From Coriaria nepalensis (taxonomy: Eukaryota; Streptophyta; Magnoliopsida; Cucurbitales; Coriariaceae), in assembly GCA_027186245.1 (NCBI GenBank), contig CP114481.1, forward strand, positions 28,799,501 through 28,863,500: 64,000 nt of DNA. Reading direction: 5' to 3'. A program made the translations under genes and the position numbers. This document shows positions 22,382 to 34,700 of this stretch, one piece after another. The notes beneath the pieces are model-generated. The model worked only from the letters and a program-made list of their open reading frames with translations, was not told the DNA's origin and searched no databases. Position 1 is the first letter of the stretch. Each line of letters starts with the position of its first letter.

Positions 22382-25300
22382 AGTTATGCACAAAACTAGC
22401 TTTCGAAGTGCGAAAATAGAATTCGTTCGAATTGCTTTGTGATATGTTATTGACTTCTAATGACTAATTCAAATGATTTTAAGGTTAAACTAATGCACAC
22501 TTTCCTTGCCTTGATATTTTGCAAGTTATGCACAAAACTTGTGTTTGAAGTGCGAAAATAGAATTCGTTCGAATTGCTTTGAAATAAGTTATTGACGTGA
22601 TATGACTCATTCAAATGATTTTAAGATTAAACTAATACACACTTTCGTTGCAATGATCATTTAAAAGTTATTCACAAAACTTGCGTTTCAATTACGAAAA
22701 TAGAATTCATTCGAATTGTTTTGAAATATGTTATTGACTTGAAATGACTCATTCAAATGATTTTAAGGTTAGACTAAAGCACACTTTCCTTGCAATGATC
22801 ATTTGAAAGTTATTGAAAAAACTAGCGTTTAAAGTGCGAAAATAGAACTCGTTCGAATTGCATTGAAATAAGTTATTGACTTGATATGACTCATTCAAAT
22901 AATTTTATGGTTAAACTAAAGCACACTTTCTTTGCAATGATCATTTGAAATTTATGCACAAAACTAGCGTTTGAAGTGCGAAAATAGAATTCGTTCGAAT
23001 TGCTTTGAAATATGTTATTGACTTGAAATGACTCATTCAAATGATTTTAGGGATAGACTAAAGCACACTTTCCTTGCAATGATCATTTGAAAGTTATGCC
23101 CAAAACTTGCGTTTGAAGTGCGAAAATAGAATTCGTTCGAATTGCATTGAAATAAGTTATTGACTTGATATGACTCATTCAAATAATTTTAAGGTTAAAC
23201 AAAAGCACACATTCCTTGCAATGATCATTTGCATGTTATGCACAAAACTTGTGTTTGAAGTGCGAAAATAGAATTCGTTTGAATTGCTTTGTAGTATGTT
23301 ATTGACTTGAAAATGACTAATTCAAATGATTTTAAGGTTAAACTAATGCTCACTTTCCTTGCATTGATCATTTGAAAGTTATGCATAAAACTTGTGTTTG
23401 AAGTGCGAAAATAGAATTCGTTCGAATTGCTTAGAAATATGTTATTGACTTGAAATGACTCATTCAAATGATTTTAAGGTTAAACTAATGCACACTTTCC
23501 TTGCAATGATCGTTTGCAAGTTATGCACAAAACTTGTGTTTGAAGTGCGAAAATAGAATTCGTTTGAATTGCTTTGTAATATGTTATTGACTTGAAATGA
23601 CTAATTTAAATGATTTTAAGGTTAAACTAATGCACACTTTCCTTGCATTGATCTTTTGCAAGTTATGCACAAAACTTGTTTTCGAAGTGAGAAAATAGAA
23701 TTCGTTCGAACTGCTTTGAAATATGTTATTGACTTGAAATGACTCATTCAAATGATTTTAAGGTTAGACTAAAGCACACTTTCCTTGCATTGATCATTTG
23801 CAAGTTATGCACAAAACTTGTGTTTGAAGTGCCAAAATAGAATTCGTTTGAATTGCTTCGAAATAAGTTATTGACTTGAACTGACTCATTCAAATAATTT
23901 TAAGATTAAACAAAACCACACTTTCCTTGCAATGATTATTTGAAAGTTATGCACAAAACTTGCATTTGAAGTGCGAAAATAGAATTTGTTCGAATTGCAT
24001 TGAAATAAGTTATTGAATTAATATGACTCATTCAAATGATTTTAAGGTTAAACTAAAGCACACTTTCTTTGCAATGATCATTTGAAAGTTAAGCACAAAA
24101 CTTGCGTTTGAAGTGCAAAAATAGAATTCGTTCGAATTGCTTTGAAATATGTTATTGACTTGAAATGACTCATTCAAATGATTTTAAGGATAGACTAAAG
24201 CACACTTTCCTTGCAATGATCATTTGAAAGTTATGCCCAAAACTTGCGTTTGAAGTGCGAAAATAGAATTCGTTCGAATTGCATTGAAATAAGTTATTGA
24301 CTTGATATGACTCATTCAAATAATTTTAAGGTTAAACAAAAGCACACATTCCTTGCAATGATCATTTGCATGTTATGCACAAAACTTGTGTTTGAAGTGC
24401 GAAAATAGAATTCGTTTGAATTGCTTTGTAGTATGTTATTGACTTGAAAATGACTAATTCAAATGATTTTAAGGTTAAACTAATGCACACTTTCCTTGCA
24501 TTGATCTTTTGCAAGTTATGCACAAAACTTGTTTTCGAAGTGAGAAAATAGAATTCGTTCGAATTGCTTTGAAATATGTTAATGACTTGAAATGACTCAT
24601 TCAAATGATTTTAAGGTTAGACTAAAGCACACTTTCCTTGCATTGATCATTTGCAAGTTATGCACAAAACTTGTGTTTGAAGTGCCAAAATAGAATTCGT
24701 TTGAATTGCTTCGAAATAAGTTATTGACTTGAACTGACTCATTCAAATAATTTTAAGATTAAACAAAACCACACTTTCCTTGCAATGATTATTTGGAAGT
24801 TATGCACAAAACTTGCATTTGAAGTGCGAAAATAGAATTCGTTCGAATTGCATTGAAATAAGTTATTGACTTGATATGACTCATTCAAATAATTTTAAGG
24901 TTAAACTAAAGCACACTTTCTTTGCAATGATCATTTGAAATTTATGCACAAAACTTGCGTTTGAAGTGCGAAAATAGAATTCGTTCGAATTGCTTTGAAA
25001 TATGTTATTGACTTGAAATGACTCATTCAAATGATTTTAGGGATAGACTAAAGCACACTTTCCTTGCAATGATCATTTGAAAGTTATGCCCAAAACTTGC
25101 GTTTGAAGTGCGAAAATAGAATTCGTTCGAATTGCATTGAAATAAGTTATTGACTTGATATGACTCATTCAAATAATTTTAAGGTTAAACAAAAGCACAC
25201 ATTCCTTGCAATGATCATTTGCATGTTATGCACAAAACTTGTGTTTGAAGTGCGAAAATAGAATTCGTTTGAATTGCTTTGTAGTATGTTATTGACTTGA

Positions 25301-26000
25301 AAATGACTAATTCAAATGATTTTAAGGTTAAACTAATGCACACTTTCCTTGCATTGATCTTTTGCAAGTTATGCACAAAACTTGTTTTCGAAGTGAGAAA
25401 ATAGAATTCGTTCGAATTGCTTTGAAATATGTTAATGACTTGAAATGGCTCATTCAAATGATTTTAAGGTTAGACTAAAGCACACTTTCCTTGCATTGAT
25501 CATTTGCAAGTTATGCACAAAACTTGTGTTTGAAGTGCCAAAATAGAATTCGTTTGAATTGCTTCGAAATAAGTTATTGACTTGAACTGACTCATTCAAA
25601 TAATTTTAAGATTAAACAAAAGCACACTTTCCTTGCAATGATTATTTGAAAGTTATGCACAAAACTTGCGTTTGAAGTGCGAAAATAGAATTCGTTCAAA
25701 TTGCATTGAAATAAGTTATTGACTTGATATGACTCATTCAAATAATTTTAAGGTTAAACTAAAGCACACTTTCTTTGCATTGATCATTTGCAAGTTATGC
25801 ACAAAACTTGGGTTTGAAGTGCGAAAGTAGAATTCGTTCGAATTGCTTTGAAATATGTTATTGACCTTAAATGACTCATTCAAATGATTTTAAGGTTAGA
25901 CTAAAGCACACTTTCCTTGCAATGATCATTTGAAAGTTATGCACAAAACTTGCGTTTAAAGTGCGAAAATAGAATTCGTTCGAATTGCATTGAAATAAGT
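22382..26000 (+). repeat. HOR block: 8-mer (1,137 bp) and 6-mer (853 bp)
   Basis: The GCATGTTATGCACAAAAC monomers near 23,229, 24,367 and 25,220 are followed by the same marker, an extra A in GACTTGAAAATGAC. GGATAGAC occurs at 23,051, 24,188 and 25,041: spacings 1,137 (8 x 142 + 1) and 853 (6 x 142 + 1), the extra base being that insertion. The variant TTTTAGGGATAGAC is shared by the first and third copies but not the second. Confidence 0.8.
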
Positions 26001-26076
26001 TAGTGACTTAATATGACTCATTCAAATGATTTTAAGGTTAAACTAATGCACACTTTCATTGCAATGATCATTTGAA

Positions 26077-26292
26077 AGTTATCTACGAAACTTTTGTTTG
26101 AAGTGTGAAAATATAATATGTTCGAACTGCTTCGAAATAAGATACTGACTTGAAATCGCTAATTGAAATGATTTTAAAGTTAAACGAATGCATACATTCC
26201 TTGCTTTGAAATATGTTATTGAATTGAAATGACTCATTCAAATGATTTTAAGGATAGACTAAAGCACACTTTCCTTGCAATGATCATTTGAA
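26077..26292 (+). repeat. Fused monomer pair with 68-bp deletion, copy 1
   Basis: Two landmarks are 216 bp apart instead of 284. The sequence passes from ATTCCTTGC of a class B end directly to TTTGAAATATG of the next monomer, removing its landmark, inverted repeat and EcoRI box. TTGC is present at both ends of the lost segment (CCTTGC-ATTG and AATTGC-TTTG), so deletion through short homology is likely. Confidence 0.85.
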
Positions 26293-26860
26293 AGTTATGC
26301 CCAAAACTTGCGTTTGAAGTGCGAAAATAGAATTCGTTCGAATTGCATTGAAATAAGTTATTGACTTGATATGACTCATTCAAATAATTTTAAGGTTAAA
26401 CAAAAGCACATATTCCTTGCAATAATCATTTGCATGTTATGCACAAAACTTGTGTTTGAAGTGCCAAAATAGAATTCGGTTGAATTGCTTTGAAATAAGT
26501 TATTGACTTGAACTGACTCATTCAAATAATTTTAAGATTAAACTAAAGCACACTTTCCGTGCAATGATCATTTGAAAGTTATGCACAAAACTTGCGTTTG
26601 AAGTGCGAAAATAGAATTCGTTCGAATTGCTTTGAAATAAGTTATTGACTTGAAATGACTCATTCAAATGATTTTAAGGATAGACTAAAGCACACTTTCC
26701 TTGCAATGATCATTTGGAAGTTATGCCCAAAACTTGCGTTTGAAGTGCGAAAATAGAATTCGTTCGAATTGCATTGAAATAAGTTATTGACTTGATATGA
26801 CTCATTCAAATAATTTTAAGGTTAAACAAAAGCACACATTCCTTGCAATGGTCATTTGCA

Positions 26861-26998
26861 TGTTATGCACAAAACTTGTGATGTGCCAAAATAGAATTCG
26901 TTTGAATTGCTTTGAAATAAGTTATTGACTTGATATGACTCATTCAAGTAATTTTAAGGTTAAACTAACGCACACTTTCCTTGCAATGATCATTTAAA
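26861..26998 (+). repeat. 138-bp monomer with 4-bp deletion
   Basis: ACTTGTGATGTGCCAAAATAG replaces the usual ACTTGTGTTTGAAGTGCC, a net loss of 4 bases near 26,880. The next landmark is 138 bp downstream instead of 142. The rest is ordinary class A. Confidence 0.8.
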
Positions 26999-27140
26999 AT
27001 TTATGCACAAAACTTGCGTTTGAAGTGCGAAAATAGAATTCGTTCGAATTGCTTAGAAATATGTTATTGACTTGAAATGACTCATTCAAATGATTTTAAG
27101 GTTAAACTAATGCACACTTTCATTGCAATGATCATTTGAA

Positions 27141-27356
27141 AGTTATCTACGAAACTTTTGTTTGAAGTGTGAAAATAGAATATGTTCGAACTGCTTCGAA
27201 ATAAGATACTGACTTGAAATCGCTAATTGAAATGATTTTAAAGTTAAACGAATGCATACATTCCTTGCTTTGAAATATGTTATTGAATTGAAATGACTCA
27301 TTCAAATGATTTTAAGGATAGACTAAAGCACACTTTCCTTGCAATGATCATTTGAA
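27141..27356 (+). repeat. Fused monomer pair with 68-bp deletion, copy 2
   Basis: Same junction as at 26,201, with landmarks 216 bp apart. It shares the nearby TTATCTACG and GAATATGTTCGAAC variants, so it is a descendant of the same deletion spread by duplication, not an independent event. Confidence 0.85.
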
Positions 27357-27640
27357 AGTTATGCCCAAAACTTGCGTTTGAAGTGCGAAAATAGAATTCG
27401 TTCGAATTGCATTGAAATAAGTTATTGACTTGATATGACACATTCAAATAATTTTAAGGTTAAACAAAAGCACATATTCCTTGCAATGATCATTTGCATG
27501 TTATGCACAAAACTTGTGTTTGAAGTGCCAAAATAGAATTCGGTTGAATTGCTTTGAAATAAGTTATTGACTTGAACTGACTCATTCAAATAATTTTAAG
27601 ATTAAACTAAAGCACACTTTCCGTGCAATGATCATTTGAA

Positions 27641-28066
27641 AGTTATGCACAAAACTTGCATTTGAAGTGCGAAAATAGAATTCGTTCGAATTGCTTTGAA
27701 ATAAGTTATTGACTTTAAATGACTCATTCAACTTATTTTAAGGTTAAACTAATGCACACTTTCCTTGCAATGATCATTTGAAAGTTATGCACAAAATTTG
27801 CATTTGAAGTGCGAAAATAGAATTCGTTCGAATTGCTTTGAAATAAGTTATTGACTTTAAATGACTCATTCAAATGATTTTAAGGTTAAACTAATGCACA
27901 CTTTCCTTGCAATGATCATTTGAAAGTTATGCACAAAATTTGCATTTGAAGTGCGAAAATAGAATTCGTTCGAATTGGTTTGAAATAAGTTATTGACTTT
28001 AAATGACTCATTCAAATGATTTTAAGGTTAAACTAAAGCACACTTTCCTTGCAATGATCATTTGAA
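27641..28066 (+). repeat. Three near-identical consecutive monomers
   Basis: Monomers at 27,641, 27,783 and 27,925 share GCATTTGAAGTGCG, GACTTTAAATGAC and (second and third) CACAAAATTTGC. The first differs in GACTCATTCAACTTATTTTA. This is single-monomer (142 bp) amplification inside an array that otherwise amplifies in multi-monomer units. Confidence 0.8.
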
Positions 28067-30900
28067 AGTTATGCACAAAACTTGCGTTTGAAGTGCGAAA
28101 ATAGAATTCGTTCGAATTGCTTTGAAATATTTTATTGACTTTGAATGACTCATTCAAATGATTTTACGGTTAGACTAAAGCACACTTTCCTTGCAATGAT
28201 CCTTTGAAAGTTATGCACAAAACTTGCGTTTCAAGTGCAAAAATAGAATTCGTTCGAATTGCATTGAGATAAGTTATTGGCTTAATATGACTCATTCAAA
28301 TGATTTTAAGGTTAAAGTAATGTATACTTTCATTGCAATGATCATTTGAAAGATATCCACGAAACTTTTGTGTGAAGTGTGAAAATAGAATATGTTCGAA
28401 CTGCTTCGAAATAAGATACCGACTTGAAATCACTAATTGAAATGATTTTAAAGTTAAACGAATGCATACATTCCTTGCATTGATCATTTGCAAGTTATGC
28501 ACAAAATTTGTTTTCGAAGTGCGAAAATAGAATTCGTTCGACTTGCTTAGAAATAAGTTATTGACTTGAAATAACACATTCAAATGATTTTAAGGTTAAA
28601 CTAAAGCACACTTTCCTTGCAATGATCATTTGAAAGTTATGCACAACACTTGCGTTTAAAGTGCGAAAATAGAATTCGTTCGAATTGCATTGAAATAAGT
28701 TATTGACTTAATATGACTCATTCAAATGATTTTAAGGTTAAACTAATGCACACTTTCCTTGCAATGATCATTTGCAAGTTATGCACAAAACTTGTGTTTG
28801 TAGTGCAAAAATAGAATTCGTTCGAATTGCTTTGAAATATCTTATTGACTTGGAATGACTCATTCAAATGATTTTAAGGTTAGACTAAAGCACACTTTCC
28901 TTGCAATGATCATTTGAAAGTTATGCACAAAACTTGCGTTTCGAGTGCAAAAATAGAATTCGTTCGAATTTCATTGAAATAAGTTATTCACTTAATATGA
29001 CTCATTTAAATGATTTTAAGGTTAAACTAATGCACACTTTCGTTGCAATGATCATTTGAACGTTATCCACGAAACTTCTGTTTGAAGTGTGAAAATAGAA
29101 TTCGTTCGAACTGCTTTGAAATAAGATACTGACTTGAAATCACTAATTGAAATGATTTTAAGGATACACTAAAGCACACTTTCCTTGCAATGATCATTTA
29201 AAAGTTATGCACAAAACTTGCGTTTGAAGTGCGAAAATAGAATTCGTTCGAATTTCATTGAAATAAGTTATTGACTTAATATGACTCATTCAAATGATTT
29301 TTCAGGTTAAACTAATGCACACTTTCCTTGCAATGATCATTTGAAAGTTATGCACAAAATTTGCATTTGAAGTCGGAAAATAGAATTCGTTCGAATTGCT
29401 TTGAAATAAGTTATTGACTTTAAATGACTCATTCAAATGATTTTAAGGTTAAACTAATGCACACTTTCCTTGCAATGATCATTTGAAAGTTATGCCCAAA
29501 ACTTGCGTTTGAAGTGCGAAAATAGAATTCGTTCGAATTGCTTTGAAATAAGATATTGACTTGAAATCACTAATTGAAATGATTTTAAAGTTAAACGAAT
29601 GCATACATTCCTTGCATTGATCACTTCCAAGTTATGCACAAAACTTGTTTTCGAAGTGCGAAAATAGAATTCGTTCGAATTGCTTTGAAATAAGTTATTG
29701 ATTTGAAATGACTCATTCAAATGATTTTAAGGTTAAACTAATGGACACTTTCCTTGCAATGATCATTTGAAAGTTATCCATGAAATTTCTGTTTGAGGTG
29801 TGAAAATAGAATTCGTTCGAACTGCTTTGAAATAAGATATTGACTAGAAATCACTAATTGAAATGATTTTAAAGTTAAACGAATGCGTACATCCCTTGCA
29901 TTGATCATTTGCAAGTTATGCACAAAACCTGTTTACGAAGTGCGAAAATAGATTTCATTCGGATTGCTTTGAAATAAGTTATTGACTTGAAATGACTCAT
30001 TCAAATGATTTTAATGTTAAACTAATGCACACTTTCCTTGCAATGATCATTTGAAAGTTAAGCACAAAACTAGCGTTGGAACTGCGAAAATAGAATTCGT
30101 TCGAATTGCTTTGAAATATGTTATTGACTAGAAATGACTCATTCAAATGATTTTAAGGTTTAACTAATGCACACTTTCCTTGCAATGATCATCTGAAAGT
30201 TATCCACGAAATTTCTATTTGAAGTGTGAAAATAGAATTCGTTCGAACTGCTTTGAAATTAGATATTGACTTGGAATCACTAATTCAAAATGATTTTAAA
30301 GTTAAACGAATGCATACATTCCTTGCATTGATTATTTGCAAGTTATGCACAAAACTTGTTTTCGAAGTGCGAATATAGAATTCGTTCGAATTTTTTTGAA
30401 ATAAGTTATTGACTTGAACTGACTCATTCAAACGATTTTTAGGTTAAACTAATGCACACTTTCCTTGCAATTATCATTTGCAAGTTATGCACAAAACTTG
30501 TGTTTGAAGTGCGAAAATAGAATTCATTCGAATTGCTTTGTGATATGTTATTGACTCGAAATGACTAATTCAAATGATTTTAAGGTTAAACTAATGCACA
30601 CTTTTCTTGCATTGATCTTTTGCAAGTTATGCACAAAACTTGTGTTTGAAGTGCGAAAATAGAATTCGTTCGAATTGCTTTGAAATAAGTTATTGACTTG
30701 ATATGACTCATTCAAATGATTTTAAGATTAAACTAATACACACTTTCGTTGAAAAGATCATTTAAAAGTTATTCACAAAACTTGCGTCTGAATTACGAAA
30801 ATAGAATTCGTTCGAATTGTTTTGAAATATGTTATTGACTTGAAATGACTCTTTCAAATGATTTTAAGGTTAGACTAAAGCACAGTTTCGTTGCAATGAT
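28067..30900 (+). repeat. Satellite, weak higher-order structure
   Basis: In-phase 142-bp monomers with mixed subtypes and no clear long period. It contains a B/A chimera at about 29,053, a reverse-type A/B chimera at 29,488, and single-base insertions near 29,300 (GATTTTTCAGG) and 30,287 (AATTCAAAATG). The satellite is uninterrupted; nothing else was seen. Confidence 0.75.
29488..29629 (+). repeat. Chimeric monomer: A left half, B right half
   Basis: It begins with class A features (TTATGCCCAAAACTTGCG, GAATTGC) and then continues as class B (AAGATATTGAC, AATCACTAATTG, AAACGAATGCATACATTCC). The switch falls between the EcoRI box and AAATAAGATATT. The 142-bp length is kept. It is the reciprocal type to the B/A chimeras elsewhere in the window. 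Confidence 0.8.
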
Positions 30901-31618
30901 CATTTGAAAGTTATGCACAAAACTTGCGTTTAAAGTGCGAAAATAGAATTCGTTCGAATTGCATTGAAATAAGTTATTGACTTGATATGACTCATTCAAA
31001 TGATTTTAAGGTTAAACTAATGCACACTTTCGTTGCAATGATCATCAGAAAGTTATCCACGAAACTTCTATTTGAAGTGTGAAAATAGAATTCTGTCGAA
31101 CTGCTTTGAAATAAGATATTGACTTGAAATCACTAATTGAAATGATTTTAAAGTTAAACGAATGCATACATTCCTTGCATTGATTATTTGCAAGTTATGC
31201 ACAAAACTTGTTTACGAAGTGCGAAAATAGATTTCATTCGGATTGCTTTGAAATAAGTTATTGACTTGAAATGACTCATTCAAATGATTTTAATGTTAAA
31301 CTAATGCACACTTTCCTTGCAATGATCATTTGAAAGTTATGCACAAAACTTGCGTTGGAACTGCGAAAATAGAATACGTTCGAATTGCTTTGAAATATGT
31401 TATTGACTTGAAATGACTCATTCAAATAATTTTAAGGTTAGACTAAAGCACACTTTCCTTGCAATGATCATTTGAAAGTTATGCACAAAACTTGTGTTTG
31501 AAGTGCGAAAATTGAATTCGTTCGAATTGCATTGAAATAAGTTATTGACTTCATATGACTCATTTAAATTATTTTAAGGTTAAACTAATGCACACTTTCG
31601 TTGCAATGATCATTTGAA

Positions 31619-31760
31619 AGTTATCCACGAAACTTCTATTTGAAGTGTGAAAATAGAATTCGTTCGAACTGCTTTGAAATAAGTTATTGACTTGAAATGA
31701 CTCATTCAAATGATTTTAGGGTTAAACTAATGCACACTTTCCTTGCATTGATCATTTGCA
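31619..31760 (+). repeat. Chimeric monomer: B left half, A right half (switch in GAAATAAG)
   Basis: Class B until GAACTGCTTTGAAATAAG, then class A (TTATTGACTTGAAATGAC, CATTCAAATGATTTTAG). The switch is more than 30 bp upstream of the one in the chimera at 17,051, so it arose separately. Copies lie near 33.6, 34.6, 36.7, 38.9 and 40.0 kb, following the duplications of this block. Confidence 0.8.
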
Positions 31761-34700
31761 AGTTATGCACAAAACTTGTTTTCGAAGTGCGAAAATAGAA
31801 TTCGTTCGAATTGCTTTGAAATATGTTATTGACTTGAAATGACTCATTCAAATGATTTTAAGGTTAGACTAAAGCACACTTTCCTTGAAATGATCATTTG
31901 AAAGTTATGCACAAAACTTGCGTTTGAAATACGAAAATAGAATTTGTTCGAATTGCATTGAAATAAGTTATTGACTTGAAATGACACATTCAAATGATTT
32001 TAACGTTAAACTAACGCACACTTTCCTTGCATTGATCATTTGCAAGTTATGCACAAAACTTGTTTTCGAAGTGCGGAAATAGAATTCGTTCGAATTGCTT
32101 TGAAATATGTTATTGACTTGAAATGACTCATTCAAATGATTTTAAGGTTAGACTAAAGCACACTTTCCTTGAAATGATCATTTGAAAGTTATGCACAAAA
32201 CTTGCGTTTGAAATACGAAAACAGAATTCGTTCTAATTGCTTTGAAATATGTTATTGACCTGAAATGACTCATTCAAATGATTTTAAGGTTAGAAAAAAG
32301 CACACTTTCCTTGCAATGATCATTTGAAAGTTATGCCCAAAACTTGCGTTTAAAGTGCGAAAATAGAATTCGTTCGAATTGCATTGAAATAAGTTATTGA
32401 CTTAATATGACTCATTCAAATGATTTTAAGGTTAAACTAATGCACACTTTCCTTGCAATTATCATTTGAAAGTTATCCACGAAACTTCTGTTTGAAATGT
32501 GAATATAGAATTCGTTCGAATTGCTTTGAAATAAGATATTGACTTGAAATCACTAATTGAAATGATTTTAAAGTTAAACGAATGCATACATTCCTTGCAT
32601 TGACCATTTGCAAGTTATGCACAAAACTTGTGTTTGAAGTGCCAAAATAGAATTCGTTCGAATTGCTTTGAAATAAGTTATTGACTTGATATGACTCATT
32701 CAAATAATTTTAAGATTAAACTAATGCACACTTTCGTTGAAATGATCATTTAAAAGTTATTCACAAAACTTGCGTTTGAAGTGCGAAAATAGAATTCGTT
32801 CGAATTGCTTTGAAATATGTTATTGACTTGAAATGACTCATTCAAATGATTTTCAGGATAGACTAAAGCACACTTTCCTTGCAATGATCATTTGAAAGTT
32901 ATGCCCAAAACTTGCGTTTGAAGTGCAAAAATAGAATTCGTTCGAATTTCATTGAAACAAGTTATTGACTTGAAATGACTCATTCAAATGATTTTAAGGT
33001 TAAACTAATGCACACTTTCGTTGCAATGATCATTAGAAAGTTATCCACGAAACTGTTGTTCCAAGTGTGAAAATAGAATATGTTCGAACTGCTTCAAAAT
33101 AAGATATTGACTTGAAATCACTAATTGAAATGATTTTAAAGTTAAACGAATGCATACATTCCTTGCATTGATTATATGCAAGTTATGCACAAAACTTGTT
33201 TTCGAAGTGCGAAAATAGAATTCTTTCGAATTGCTTTGAAATAAGTTATTGACTTGAAATGACGCATTCAAATGATTTTAAGGTTAAAATAATGCACACT
33301 TTCCTTGCAATGATCATTTGCAAGTTATGCACAAAACTTGCATTTAAAGTACGAAAATAGAATTCGTTCGAATTGCTTTGAAGTATGTTATTGACTTGAA
33401 AGGACTCATTCAAATGATTTTAAGGTTAGACTAAAGCACACTTTCCTTGCAATGATCATTTGAAAGTTATGCACAAAACTTGTGTTTGAAGTGCGAAAAT
33501 TGAATTCGTTCGAATTGCATTGAAATAAGTTATTGACTTCATATGACTCATTTAAATGATTTTAAGGTTAAACTAATGCACACTTTCGTTGCAATGATCA
33601 TTTGAAAGTTATCCACGAAACTTCTATTTGAAGTGTGAAAATAGAATTCGTTCGAACTGCTTTGAAATAAGTTATTGACTTGAAATGACTCATTCAAATG
33701 ATTTTAGGGTTAAACTAATGCACACTTTCCTTGCATTGATCATTTGCAAGTTATGCACAAAACTTGTTTTCGAAGTGCGAAAATAGAATTCGTTCGAATT
33801 GCTTTGAAATATGTTATTGACTTGAAATGACTCATTCAAATGATTTTAAGGTTAGACTAAAGCACACTTTCCTTGAAATGATCATTTGAAAGTTATGCAC
33901 AAAACTTGCGTTTAAAGTGCGAAAATAGAATTCGTTCGAATTGCATTGAAATAAGTTATTGACTTGATATGACTCATTCAAATGATTTTAAGGTTAAACT
34001 AATGCACACTTTCGTTGCAATGATCATCAGAAAGTTATCGACGAAACTTCTATTTGAAGTGTGAAAATAGAATTCTGTCGAACTGCTTTGAAATAAGATA
34101 TTGACTTGAAATCACTAATTGAAATGATTTTAAAGTTAAACGAATGCATACATTCCTTGCATTGATTATTTGCAAGTTATGCACAAAACTTGTTTACGAA
34201 GTGCGAAAATAGATTTCATTCGGATTGCTTTGAAATAAGTTATTGACTTGAAATGACTCATTCAAATGATTTTAATGTTAAACTAATGCACACTTTCCTT
34301 GCAATGATCATTTGAAAGTTATGCACAAAACTTGCGTTGGAACTGCGAAAATAGAATACGTTCGAATTGCTTTGAAATATGTTATTGACTTGAAATGACT
34401 CATTCAAATAATTTTAAGGTTAGACTAAAGCACACTTTCCTTGCAATGATCATTTGAAAGTTATGCACAAAACTTGTGTTTGAAGTGCGAAAATTGAATT
34501 CGTTCGAATTGCATTGAAATAAGTTATTGACTTCATATGACTCATTTAAATGATTTTAAGGTTAAACTAATGCACACTTTCGTTGCAATGATCATTTGAA
34601 AGTTATCCACGAAACTTCTATTTGAAGTGTGAAAATAGAATTCGTTCGAACTGCTTTGAAATAAGTTATTGACTTGAAATGACTCATTCAAATGATTTTA

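Larger units (their letters stand above)
26001..27640 (+). repeat. HOR block: 8-mer carrying deletions, spacing 1,064 bp
   Basis: The deletion junction CATTCCTTGCTTTGAAATATG at 26,201 is repeated at 27,265, 1,064 bp later. This equals 8 x 142 minus 68 (the deleted part) minus 4 (a small deletion near 26,880). Neighbouring markers TTATCTACGAAACTTTTG, TTATTGAATTG, GCACATATTCC and AATTCGGTTG are duplicated too. Confidence 0.85.

Noticed and set aside
22303..27356. Transposon or foreign insertion at the phase breaks (22.3, 26.2, 27.3 kb)
   Set aside because: Sequence on both sides joins directly within the satellite unit. There is no extra DNA, terminal repeat or target-site duplication; these are deletions.
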